Assembly: GCF_009707705.1 (NCBI RefSeq)
Contig: NZ_WLYX01000001.1
Span: 2,542,001-2,606,000 of the forward strand
From: Paludibacterium denitrificans
GTDB lineage: Bacteria; Pseudomonadota; Gammaproteobacteria; Burkholderiales; Chromobacteriaceae
DNA: 64,000 nucleotides
Direction: 5' to 3'
The notes below the pieces were generated by a model. That model saw only the letters and a program-made list of their open reading frames with translations. It was not told the origin of the DNA and did no database searches. Below are positions 1-7,752 of this stretch, piece by piece. A program made the translations under genes and the position numbers. How positions within the stretch are numbered: the first letter of the stretch is position 1; each line of letters begins with the position of its first letter.

Positions 1-1384
1 CATTCAGGCTGGAATGAGGACGGGCGTTGTAATCCGCGATGCGCTTATTAATGAATTCGATAAATTGCGGCCAACTGATCAAATTAACGGTTCCACCGGT
101 TTTGACGGCTTTACGGGTAATCTTGAATTGAGCCAGTTTGGCTTCACGGTCCATATCGACGCCGATATAACTCTGCAACTCGCGGGCGGCACGAACAAAT
201 ACCGACTGGTGCAAACGTTCCACGGCACCTTTGGCCTGCGAGTTATAGGGTTTGGCAAAGTGCATTTCCGCACCTAGCCGTCCCATAATCCCGGTCGATT
301 CATTTCGCTGCAGATCGTTTTTGTAACCAGAGCCGTTATCGACATAAAAGATCGCCATAACGCCTTCACGCGTGACCGCATGGGTAATGGCATCCAGTAC
401 GGCTAGTGATGATTCCGCCAGCCCGACACTCCATCCCACGATACGGCGGGTGGCCACATCGATAATGGCGGTGATTTCCGGGCGGAAAGGCTTACCATGG
501 AACGGGTGTTGAACCTCGGCATCAAAGGTGTGCCCATCAGCGGTCCAGACGTCGTTCGGCAGCAGATCAGAGATATCGCGGCGGACGAACGGCTTGATAT
601 TCTTCATCTCACGCGGGCCGATCCGGCCGGTTTGGCGGCTGACGTTCCCCAGCTTGCCAATGAAGCGGCGCACCTGATGAACCGAGGGCAACGCCTCCGG
701 GCTTCCTGCCCACTCACGGCTGAACTGCTCATAGGCATGCGCTACGCTGGGTTTGCTGGGCAACTGCCAGAGTCGCAGGAAGGCGGCGGCCCATTCCGGC
801 ACATCCAGTAACGCCGTCATGGCGGTTTTAGGCGCCAGATGGCCTTCTTTTTCCAAGGCACGCCAGCCTTTGATGGTACGAATGGAGGGATAGGGGCCAT
901 TCAAACCCTTGCGGCCACGTCCGTCATGGGCAGCGCGGAGCATCATGTCCAGATGCGGGTCCAGCATCCCGGCCTTGGCCTGCGTTAAAAGCGTGTGAAT
1001 CGCCGCCTCACGGCTCACGCCACACCCCGCCATCAAACGCTCAATGGCCACCAACACCCCCTTGCGGGCACCTTCTACCGTCTGCTGACGACTGGTCAGC
1101 GCCAATTCCAGCTGCTGTTCCTTGGTTTTAACGGCGGGCAGTGCCACGACCGGGGCAGAAACCAGCTTTGTGACCAAGCGATCCTTGATCGCCTTGATCG
1201 CCTCTGGCGGCAGGCTGGTTAGGGCGTATTCATACCCGCCACCACGCCCTTTCTTCTTACATGACTCCCAGCTACCGGATTGTGCTGCGCGGAAAATACC
1301 GCTTACCGATGCAGGCAACCCCGGCAGCCTCATCTCGGCCAGCTCGGCGGCGCTGTAATGCGTTTTAAGTTCGGTCTGGCTCAT
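1..1384 (-). CDS. MuA-like DDE transposase, 3' end off the window
   Basis: Transposase of a Mu-like phage, which cuts and joins phage ends during integration and replicative transposition. The reading frame is open from an ATG at 1384 to the left edge (about 461 residues seen). The N-terminal part (about residues 10-60) looks like the Mu winged-helix DNA-binding region. The catalytic core shows WTADGH with Asp283, FYVDNGSG with Asp349 and GAVERLHQ with Glu389, giving the DDE triad, with DVATRRIVGW between the first two acids. No break is visible. It is the last gene seen of a leftward early operon that starts with Ner; MuB would be expected just beyond the edge. The small rightward frames over this region are shadows. 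Function is assigned from the family pattern. Confidence 0.9.
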   Translation of the reverse strand, partial: MSQTELKTHYSAAELAEMRLPGLPASVSGIFRAAQSGSWESCKKKGRGGGYEYALTSLPPEAIKAIKDRLVTKLVSAPVVALPAVKTKEQQLELALTSRQQTVEGARKGVLVAIERLMAGCGVSREAAIHTLLTQAKAGMLDPHLDMMLRAAHDGRGRKGLNGPYPSIRTIKGWRALEKEGHLAPKTAMTALLDVPEWAAAFLRLWQLPSKPSVAHAYEQFSREWAGSPEALPSVHQVRRFIGKLGNVSRQTGRIGPREMKNIKPFVRRDISDLLPNDVWTADGHTFDAEVQHPFHGKPFRPEITAIIDVATRRIVGWSVGLAESSLAVLDAITHAVTREGVMAIFYVDNGSGYKNDLQRNESTGIMGRLGAEMHFAKPYNSQAKGAVERLHQSVFVRAARELQSYIGVDMDREAKLAQFKITRKAVKTGGTVNLISWPQFIEFINKRIADYNARPHSSLN

Positions 1385-1482
1385 GCCCAAACCCCTTGTT
1401 GGGTGAGGACTCTGCCAATCTGGGTAGAATGGCAGTGCAGGCCGCAAACTTGCATGTCATAAACCTTCATTGGAGAACCCTC

Positions 1483-1761
1483 ATGGAAATTTCCCCCGAA
1501 TTGCACGGTGCTATTCTTCAGGACCTTATTGATCGCGTACGGGCGCTGCAGGCGGGGTTTGACGTTCTTGCGCGTACTCTTGGTGCGCAGGGCGTTCTTG
1601 ATCGCGATGTTTTTCGCAAAGAGACTGAGGAGGCTGCAAATCTGCTAAGCCAGTCTGGCGACGGAAAGGTCTCCGCAAGGCTATTACAAGATCTTTCAGA
1701 TGCTCTTCTGCATTCCCTTGAGCACGAGTTCGGTACTCCTCGAGCGCCTCAGCCAAAATAG
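1483..1761 (+). CDS. small helical protein, antisense to the Mu early operon
   Basis: A 92-residue frame starting MEISPELHGAILQDLIDRV. It has a good ribosome site (GGAG, 7 bases before the ATG) and an amino-acid make-up typical of a real, soluble, mostly helical protein. It runs against the surrounding leftward operon and overlaps the 3' part of the leftward gene ending at 1526 by more than 200 bases. I do not recognise the family. Either this is a genuine antisense gene and the leftward gene ends in a non-native tail, or it is a lucky open frame. The clean Shine-Dalgarno and the poorer composition of the opposing tail favour a real gene, but only moderately. Confidence 0.45.
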   Translation: MEISPELHGAILQDLIDRVRALQAGFDVLARTLGAQGVLDRDVFRKETEEAANLLSQSGDGKVSARLLQDLSDALLHSLEHEFGTPRAPQPK

Positions 1762-2116
1762 CCTCGTCTTCAGCCGATCTAACCCGGCCACCCTCTGAAG
1801 GAGAGTGGCTTTTTTGCTCACCTTCCGACTGAATCTCGTTGCTTGACTTGGCACCTACTTCTGGTTGCGGACGGTCCCATAGCATGGGCGCACCGTTCAG
1901 TAGCACCTGCCAAACTGCGCCGCGGACATTCCTTCTTGCCTCTGGATCAAGCTTGTCAACAACACGAAAAAGATCCGCCAGCAGCCGATTCAGCACTTTC
2001 GTGCGCTCCGGAGAGGGGCCGAGATTGATAAGCGCCTCTTCCATCCGCTCCTTGCGATCAGCCTCCAATGCCGGGCGAATCAGCAACAACACGATCTTGG
2101 CATACAGCTTTTTCAT
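1526..2116 (-). CDS. Mu-like early-region protein of unknown function
   Basis: A 196-residue frame (MKKLYAKIVLLLIRPALEAD...) whose ATG lies 4 bases after the stop of the preceding gene, so the two are probably translationally coupled. The first 140 residues are charged and helical with a hydrophobic N-terminus. The last 50 residues are rich in Arg, Gln and Pro and overlap the opposite-strand gene at 1483-1761, so the true C-terminus is uncertain. It sits between Ner and MuA, where Mu-like phages carry variable small early genes. I do not recognise a family and infer no function. Confidence 0.5.
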   Translation of the reverse strand: MKKLYAKIVLLLIRPALEADRKERMEEALINLGPSPERTKVLNRLLADLFRVVDKLDPEARRNVRGAVWQVLLNGAPMLWDRPQPEVGAKSSNEIQSEGEQKSHSPSEGGRVRSAEDEAILAEALEEYRTRAQGNAEEHLKDLVIALRRPFRRQTGLADLQPPQSLCEKHRDQERPAHQEYAQERQTPPAAPVRDQ

Positions 2117-2119
2117 GGC

Positions 2120-2596
2120 TTACTCCTCAAACAATCCAAGTTCTGGCTGACCGGCCTTCATCACGTTCTCGCGGTGATAGGCCACTTCAGACAAGGTGCG
2201 AGTCAGTGAAGAAACGGTTTCTTCCAGTCCTGACCCATCCTGATAAAACCGTGCTAACAGCGAGATAGCGGCGGCAGCATTGGCCTGCAGTTCGGCAACA
2301 TCCGTCACGCTGGCCTTACGTCCTGCCGGGATAGCGATCACTACCTTGTTGCCATGGGCCAGACACAGGTACTCGCTGACGAATGACGCCCCGGCGAAAT
2401 ACTCAAACTGACGAACGCGGTTAAGGGGAATGCAGCTGTCGGCTAACCAGCGGTAATAGGTTTTGAGTTCAACGCCCATCAGGTCAGCCATCACCTTGGC
2501 TGGGCGGCGTAAAACCTCGCTGGCGTGATCGGCGCATAGCTCAATCGCCTCATCCAGACTCGAAGGTCTAGCCGACTTCCAGTTGCGTTTTCTCAT
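2120..2596 (-). CDS. Mu-like early-region protein, possible regulator
   Basis: I choose the ATG at 2596 (MRKRNWKSARPSSLDEAIEL, 158 residues) because AAGGA stands 8 bases upstream; an upstream in-frame start at 2650 has no such site. The segment around residues 35-60 (VLRRPAKVMADLMGVELKTYYRWL) reads like a helix-turn-helix, as in phage CII-type regulators. The rest is helical and ends in LGLFEE. It is the second gene of the leftward early operon, after Ner and coupled to the next gene. A regulatory role is an inference from the HTH-like stretch and position. Confidence 0.55.
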   Translation of the reverse strand: MRKRNWKSARPSSLDEAIELCADHASEVLRRPAKVMADLMGVELKTYYRWLADSCIPLNRVRQFEYFAGASFVSEYLCLAHGNKVVIAIPAGRKASVTDVAELQANAAAAISLLARFYQDGSGLEETVSSLTRTLSEVAYHRENVMKAGQPELGLFEE

Positions 2597-2656
2597 GATG
2601 GTTTTCCTTGCTTCGGGAAACGTAAGGCTGGTGCGCTGTCGCGCTTCCACCTACGC

Positions 2657-2945
2657 TTACTCCATGACAACAGGGCAATTTGCAGTGCCAGAAGGCACCG
2701 AAGGGAAAACCGGCTTAAAATGGCGATGCTCGTAACGGCTTGGCCAAATGGTTTCTGGCTTTACACCGATAGCAGCGGCGATAATTCGCTCGGCTTTCGG
2801 CCAAGGACGATCAAGCGCATTGTTCAGTGCAGAAGGACTCATTCCTGCCGCGATGGACAGCTTGCGGATCGACCAGCTACCTTACGAACTTCCGCCACGA
2901 TGTCCGCCCTGTGCCAATCAACGGCGGTTTTTTTTCGGGTTGCAT
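2657..2945 (-). CDS. ner: Ner/Nlp-family DNA-binding protein, with two single-base gaps
   Basis: Negative regulator of early transcription in Mu-like phages, a small winged-helix protein. The frame must be read across two one-base losses. One lies in the A run near 2929 (8 A where 9 restore the frame), the other in GGG near 2873. Corrected, it gives 96 residues with DWHRADIVAEVRK, WSIRKLSIAAGMSPSAL and the family hallmark KAERIIAAAIGVKPETIWPSRY. I start at the ATG at 2945, 8 bases after AAGGA; the ATG at 2954 is too close to that site. It is the first gene of the leftward operon and lies head-to-head with the repressor gene across a shared operator region. Confidence 0.8.
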
Positions 2946-2956
2946 TGTGCTCATTC

Positions 2957-3148
2957 CTTAATCTATTTCGGTGATTAGGTGAGCACATGCTAAACGTAAA
3001 AGTTTAATCGGTCAAACCTTTGAGTTTAATTTTTTACTGCGCAAAGGTTGGCTCTGATAGAAAAGTAAACGTGACTGCACAGGTTACTTACTTAAACTTT
3101 TAAATATCAAACTCTTACGCGTTACTTTTGCGTTTAGCGAGGGTTCTT
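2957..3148. promoter_or_regulatory. divergent prophage promoter/operator region
   Basis: AT-rich spacer between the divergent ner and repressor genes. CTAAACGTAAAAGT near 2990 reappears inverted, with one mismatch, as ACTTTTGCGTTTAG near 3125 next to the repressor start. AAAAGTTTAA near 2998 is matched by TTAAACTTTT near 3094. GTAAACGT occurs again near 3065. This is the layout expected of repressor and Ner operators bracketing back-to-back early and repressor promoters. Which protein binds which box is inferred. Confidence 0.6.
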
Positions 3149-3926
3149 ATGGGTGTTGCAAAAGTTGACACAGACAACCTTTGCGTTAGTTTGCCTTCTC
3201 GGATTGAAAAGGCCATTCAGTTGTGTGGTGGTCCAGGGCGAGGCGGCAAAGCGCGTGGGGGTTACATACACCACTTTGCAGAGATGGCGAGGTGGAGAGG
3301 TCGATTTGTCCACATCTAACCTTGTGAAACTTGCCTATGCAGCAGGTGTTCACGTTGAATGGTTAGCTATTGGCGAAGGTCCAATGATGCTAGACAGCGA
3401 TGTGTCTACGACTGGATCGTTCGCAACTAATGAGCCAATCGCCCACTATGCCGTCGGCCCATCGACCTCACAGGTAATGGATACGCAGGGGAACCCGGTA
3501 TGCTTGGAGGAGTTCGCCTTCATTCCGCGCTACAACCTGAAGGCATCGGCAGGCTACGGGGCAAGCACAGACGGCGAGAAACCGCTGTTTACCATGGCTT
3601 TCCGCAAGTATTGGATAGACAACTATCTGCGGTGCCAGCCTAGTGACCTGTCGGTTATCTCGGTGAAGGGTGACTCAATGGAGGGTGTACTGAACGACCG
3701 TGACGTCATCCTCATTAACCATACCGACAATGATCCTGGTACGGGTCTGTACGTCCTGCGTATGGATGGCGATCTGATCGTGAAGCGCGTGCAGCGCATT
3801 CCTGGTGGCAAGATCAAGGTAACCAGTGCGAATACGGCCTACGAGCCTTTTGAAGTCGATCTGGCCAACTTGCCTAACGACTTCTCCATCATCGGCCGTG
3901 TCGTGTGGTTTGGGCGCCAAATTTAA
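3149..3926 (+). CDS. prophage repressor, HTH plus S24 peptidase domain
   Basis: Repressor that keeps the Mu-like prophage silent and can cut itself when the SOS response is triggered. The ATG at 3149 follows AGCGAGGG. One extra C at CCAGG (3233-3237) splits the frame; corrected, it is 258 residues. The N-terminal HTH spans roughly residues 10-60 (EAAKRVGVTYTTLQRW). The C-terminal half is a LexA/CI-type S24 domain with VKGDSMEG (nucleophile Ser) and LIVKRVQR (general base Lys). It diverges from ner over the operator region and is followed by a strong terminator. The autocleavage residues are visible; SOS induction is inferred from the family. Confidence 0.85.
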
Positions 3927-3973
3927 CGGCTAGGTGTATTGGTACGTGTGAAGTATCGATCTGATGCCAATGC

Positions 3974-4022
3974 AAAAAAACCGCGAAACGCGCTACTTTA
4001 GGCGTTAATCGCGGTTTTCTTT
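3974..4022. terminator. bidirectional hairpin terminator after the repressor
   Basis: AAAACCGCG and CGCGGTTTT pair around a 24-base loop that itself contains the complementary GCG/CGC. The stem has an A run before it and a T run after it, so it can stop transcription from either side. It marks the outer end of the prophage control region. Confidence 0.75.
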
Positions 4023-4378
4023 TGCAGGTTTTAAAATTTGCATGTCGCCCGGCCCGAATCGGCCTGAAATCAAAGCCTGGCGCGGATTGTCCCGCATCAT
4101 CCCGGCTCATCCCACAGACTATCCCCCTGTGCAATTCACCTCACCACACCACATTGAGTTCTTCCTTTCGCCATCTTTCTGGTTGCCGCCGTCCAGCGCA
4201 AACGTGATGCGCAGCTTTTCGCTATTGTCACCATTCACCTCGAAATCATCCTGGCTCACGCAAGGCCTGATGCCAAAACGACTGGTCGTTATGCAAGGCA
4301 TACTCATTGGGAACAGCGCTGTAAAACACTGGATCTGCTGGGAGGTGCACTTGAGCTTTGTGAAAGTGGCCAGCTTCC
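4023..4378. other. stretch with no supported gene
   Basis: No convincing gene. An open rightward frame from 4042 and a leftward one from 4307 cover it, but neither has a ribosome site or a recognisable family. It is probably the prophage-side or host flank into which the IS5-type element inserted. Confidence 0.4.
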
Positions 4379-4382
4379 CTAG

Positions 4383-5699
4383 CAGGCCGTTGAAAAACTA
4401 ACGGCCATCCATTTGGTATAATTATCAACATCCAACGAGCCACGGAAGCACCCGATGAGAGGCGTCCGCAACGACAGTCAGACCAACCTGTTCAGCTACG
4501 TCCAGCTGGAGGATCGAATCCCGGCAAATCACCCGCTGCGCAAGATACGACAGATGGTCGATCTCGTACTCGGCTCGATGAATGATGTATTTGAGGGCTT
4601 GTATTCCTGCGTCGGGCGGCCTTCGATTCCGCCCGAACATCTACTGCGCGCCTCTCTGTTGCAAGTGCTCTACACCATCCGCTCCGAGCGGCTGTTGGTG
4701 GAGCAACTGGACTACAACCTTCTATTTCGCTGGTTTGTCGGCCTATCCGCCGATGCCCGCGTGTGGGATCACTCCACCTTCTCGCAAAACCGCGACCGCC
4801 TGTTCACCGAGGATGTGGCGCGCGCCTTTTTCGTGCGTGTGCGCAGCATTGCCGAGTGGGGCAAGCTGACCAGCGACGAACATTTCAGTGTCGACGGCAC
4901 GCTGATCGATGCCTAGGCCTCGCACAAAAGCTTTGTCCGCAAAGATGACGACAGCTCGAGCTCGCCTCCCGAAGGACGCAACCCGGATGTCGATTTCCGG
5001 GGCGAGAAACGAAGCAACAAAACCCACCAATCCAAAACTGATCCAGAAGCTCGACTGGCTCGCAAAAGCGCTGGAGATGCCAGCAGGCTGTGCCACATGG
5101 CTCACATCCTGACCGAGAACCGCAACGGCCTGGTCGTAGACGTCTCGGTGTCGGAGGTCAATGGCCACACGGAAAACGCTGAGGCACTGAATCTGTTGCT
5201 GCGCCATGCCAAGAAAGGCAGCACCGTCGGCGCGGACAAGGGCTACGACACGGATACATTCGTTAGCGGCTGTCGAGACCGGGTATTACTCCCCACGTGG
5301 CACGTAAGCGTACTGGCAGAGCGATTGACAGCCGTACCTCGCGCCATGAGGGTTATGCAATCAGCCAGAGACGCCGCAAACGTATCGAGGAATGCTTCGG
5401 CTGGCTGAAAACCGTGGGTGGTTTACGCAAAACCAAACTGATCAGCAGGGCCAAACTGGCCGGACAAACTATTTTGGCGTTCGCGACATACAACTTGGTC
5501 CGCATTGGCAGCTTGTCCGGCAGCTGGGGCGGATCGCATGTGTAGGGCGTATTACGCCCAAAACCGCCGGATAACCGGCAAACAACCAGAAAACCCAAGC
5601 CGAATGCCGATTTATTGGTGTTCAGTCCGCTGAGATAACCCGTTTTTTGCGCATTCGGAAATGGGTTGGGGCTATATCAGCGGATTTTTCAACGGCCTG
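4383..5699 (+). mobile_element. complete IS5-type insertion sequence with CTAG target duplication
   Basis: The ends carry a perfect inverted repeat CAGGCCGTTGAAAAA (left 4383-4397, right complement 5685-5699). They are flanked on both sides by CTAG (4379-4382 and 5700-5703), which fits the YTAR-type 4-base duplication of the IS5 group. The 1317-base element holds one transposase gene. The intact ends and duplication show a simple, probably recent insertion. IS1182-type elements have similar transposases, so the family label is IS5/IS1182. Confidence 0.85.
4455..5545 (+). pseudogene. IS5-type transposase, interrupted by a stop and a frameshift
   Basis: Reads as a single 363-residue transposase once two defects are set aside. 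The first is an in-frame TAG at 4915 where the family has Trp (LIDAWAS). The second is a one-base loss near 5284, where CCGGG most likely stands for CCTGGG. N-terminal LEDRIPANHPLRKIR, DHSTFSQNRDR and FSVDGTLIDA (first catalytic Asp), then VGADKGYDTDTF (second Asp) and RRKRIEECFGWLK (Glu) give the DDE core. The frameshift belongs to the CCWGG error class seen elsewhere. The TAG fits no such pattern, so it may be a genuine inactivating mutation. Confidence 0.8.
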
Positions 5700-5703
5700 C
5701 TAG

Positions 5704-6077
5704 GAATGTTATTTCACTCAAAAGGGCTTGATTTGGTATTGATTGAGCCGTATTCATAATGGCGGTTTAATTTAATGGGGTGGAAATAGAACATGCTTAC
5801 TGCTAATTCATTGGTGTGATTTTTATGATATTTACATCAATAATTATTGCTTTTCTTATGAATTAAGTCGGCAATGCAATAGAATGCAGGGGCCGCCAGC
5901 CATTAATTAATTTTGCAAGACGTAATGTTGCAGTGTATGTTGAGTAAAATGTTGTGTGATTAAAATTAACCTTGTGAGGCTAGAAAAGCCACAGCCAGTG
6001 ATTGGTTGTGGCTTTTTTGTTTTTAATGCTCATGTGATTCTAAATGAATTTTCTGGTTTAATTTTAATGTCGGTATC
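5704..6077. other. AT-rich intergenic stretch
   Basis: No gene visible. The base composition drops sharply to AT-rich after the IS, marking entry into the foreign segment. The only clear element is the terminator at 5984-6024. Confidence 0.5.
5984..6024. terminator. rho-independent terminator
   Basis: AAAAGCCACAGCC pairs with GGTTGTGGCTTTTTT around a short loop and ends in a T run. Oriented for rightward transcription, but the A run lets it also stop the leftward two-gene operon ending at 6078. Confidence 0.8.
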
Positions 6078-6407
6078 TTAATTTCTATTTTGAGCAAGTG
6101 TCATGTCAATCCAATTCTCAATTAATTGTCTCATTGACATGTTGTTTGATTTTGCTATTTCTTTTAGGTTGTTTTTATGGTGTTCTGATAATTCAATGTA
6201 TAGTGGTGATTTTATATATGTTGAATTTTGGTGATATGTTTTGTTTGTAAAGCTGCGCTTTATTTTATTGATTTGAATGATTTTTGTATCTTTGTGTTGG
6301 TATAATTTATCGAAAAGTATCTTTATTGTTTCCAATGGATTGTGCGGAAGTATGTTTGTATGTATGTGTTTGGTATGGGCTGGCTCGTTTCGTTTCAACC
6401 AATTCAA
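6078..6407 (-). CDS. AT-rich small protein with ribbon-helix-helix-like C-terminus
   Basis: 109 residues, second gene of a leftward pair; its ATG overlaps the end of the upstream gene by 4 bases (6404-6407). Residues 60-105 (SPLYIELSEHHKNNLKEIAK...MSMRQLIENWID) have the pattern of a ribbon-helix-helix DNA-binding fold: a short strand followed by two helices. The N-terminal half is basic and rich in Lys, His and Asn. The gene is far more AT-rich than the arsenic island or the core chromosome, so it was acquired. I do not recognise a specific family; a small regulator or an antitoxin-like partner are both possible. Confidence 0.6.
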   Translation of the reverse strand: MNWLKRNEPAHTKHIHTNILPHNPLETIKILFDKLYQHKDTKIIQINKIKRSFTNKTYHQNSTYIKSPLYIELSEHHKNNLKEIAKSNNMSMRQLIENWIDMTLAQNRN

Positions 6408-6925
6408 TGCGCATATGATTCTCTCATTTGTATTTGTTTCAAACCGGTGAAAATTCTGTCATGCATAATTGTTTCATCCCATGACTTAATCACGATTGGA
6501 ATAGTGTTGTTTCTTGTGGTTGTATTGTTTTGCAGTATGTCGAAAATGGTTGTGATCAATGTTTTACCGCTGCCAATGCATGATATGTTGTTGTATTTGG
6601 CGTATTTTTTTAAATTATTAAGGCTATCTAATTTATTAATAATGAATTCGTGTTGTCTAAAATCTAGGTCAATGATCCAGTCTATGTAATGTTTTTCAGT
6701 CAAATGATCAGCATCGCGCCTAATATGGTCTTGTGTGTAGTTTATTGCTTTGAGATATTCAATAATATAATGTTCACGATTGGTATCGTAATAATCTTCA
6801 TCTCTTAGTTTTGAATTTTTCTTGTTTACAAGTTGCATCCAGTAAAGATTTATTAATCTTTCCTTTGTTGAAGGTGAGAATTCATTGAATCCTAAATTTT
6901 CTCCTGAAAAATGTGATGGGTACAT
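6404..6925 (-). CDS. AT-rich hypothetical protein, first gene of a two-gene operon
   Basis: 173 residues (MYPSHFSGENLGFNEFSPS...) with AAAGGA 4 bases before the ATG. Rich in Asn, Ile, Tyr and Lys with no signal peptide, membrane segment or motif I can name. It overlaps the downstream RHH-like gene by 4 bases, so they are co-translated. It faces away from the AlpA gene across a 330-base AT-rich spacer with palindromes. The pair resembles small accessory modules (toxin-antitoxin, defence or plasmid functions), but nothing in the sequence decides between these. Confidence 0.6.
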   Translation of the reverse strand: MYPSHFSGENLGFNEFSPSTKERLINLYWMQLVNKKNSKLRDEDYYDTNREHYIIEYLKAINYTQDHIRRDADHLTEKHYIDWIIDLDFRQHEFIINKLDSLNNLKKYAKYNNISCIGSGKTLITTIFDILQNNTTTRNNTIPIVIKSWDETIMHDRIFTGLKQIQMRESYAH

Positions 6926-7254
6926 GGCATCCTTTCTAAAAATTTATATGACAAATAAATAATTAAACATCTCATATTTTACATATGAGTGTCTACATAT
7001 GTAGATACATATACGACTTTTAAAGGAAAATCAAGCGTTTCGTGATCGGTAATGCCAAGTATTTTTCAGTAATGGACTAGCAGGATCTATAGATGATTCT
7101 GGATAGAAAATTTCAGTCATAGTCCAGTGATGTTACTGCTGTGGAGAGGGAAGGCTACCAAGTAGCTGCTAGAGAAATAGCGTCAAGATAGTAATAAGAG
7201 TAAAAAAATACACCATGCGCTCATGGTCTGGACCAACAACGTAAGGGAAAGATT
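6926..7254. promoter_or_regulatory. divergent AT-rich promoter region with a 14-base palindrome
   Basis: No gene. TCTACATATGTAGA at 6992-7005 is a perfect palindrome, and related CATATG words lie on both sides (ACATATGAGT near 6981, ATACATATAC near 7005). The spacer separates the leftward AT-rich operon from the rightward alpA gene. The palindrome is a plausible operator for AlpA or for the RHH-like protein; which one is a guess. Confidence 0.45.
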
Positions 7255-7434
7255 ATGAAAGCACTTAGAATGAAAATGGTGATGGAAATCACGGGGCTGC
7301 CGCGCTCGACCATCTACTTCTACATTAAAAATGGAAAGTTTCCGAAACCTATCAAGCTTGGCCCAAAATCATCAGCATGGCTAGATGAGGAAGTCTACGG
7401 TTGGATTGAAGAGCGAAAACGTGAACGGGCCTGA
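7255..7434 (+). CDS. AlpA-family phage/satellite regulator
   Basis: A 59-residue protein missed by length cut-offs, with AAGGGAAAG upstream of the ATG. The pattern MKMVMEITGLPRSTIYFYIKNGKFPKPIKLG...SAWLDEEVYGWIEERKRER matches the AlpA family: an HTH, then the FPxPxxLG turn and the W-xxxEVxxWIxxR tail. AlpA proteins control integrase and excision genes of P4-like satellites and other islands. Here it sits upstream of an inovirus-type Gp2 gene and is followed at once by its own terminator, so it is a single-gene unit. Confidence 0.85.
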   Translation: MKALRMKMVMEITGLPRSTIYFYIKNGKFPKPIKLGPKSSAWLDEEVYGWIEERKRERA

Positions 7435-7447
7435 TTGGCCCGTTTTT
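7424..7447 (+). terminator. terminator overlapping the alpA stop codon
   Basis: ACGGGCC, loop TGATT, GGCCCGT, then TTTTT. The stem contains the alpA stop codon, giving a compact self-terminated gene. Confidence 0.85.
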
Positions 7448-7595
7448 AATTCCAAGATAATGATAATTTTGCAGAGTAAATTGAAAAGGGTAAATGAAGG
7501 TTTACAGATGAGTTGTGGCTAGCTGGTTCGGCTATTTTCAATGATTTCATCAGTAAAATTTGTAGGTAGTAGATATATTAAAGGGTAAGTATCCA

Positions 7596-7670
7596 ATGGT
7601 TTGGTTGGCTAGTGGTGCTGTTTCTGTAATTGCTTTTATCTTGCTGTGGGTAGTTTTGCATGTCAGCTAA
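7596..7670 (+). CDS. very small single-pass membrane peptide
   Basis: A 24-residue frame, MVWLASGAVSVIAFILLWVV plus a short tail, which is one hydrophobic helix. AAGGG lies 13 bases upstream. Filamentous phages and their satellites often carry such tiny membrane proteins near the replication gene, and the next gene is inovirus-like. Because the frame is so short it could be chance. Confidence 0.35.
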   Translation: MVWLASGAVSVIAFILLWVVLHVS

Positions 7671-7752
7671 GTAACTAGAAAAGAAATGAAGAGTTTTGCT
7701 AGTAAGAAAGTATGCACAATCTACTTGCTTGAACTTTACTTGTGAGGTATTT

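Noticed and set aside
4042-4401. Rightward 119-codon frame upstream of the IS
   Set aside because: No ribosome site, low-quality composition, and it ends inside the IS.
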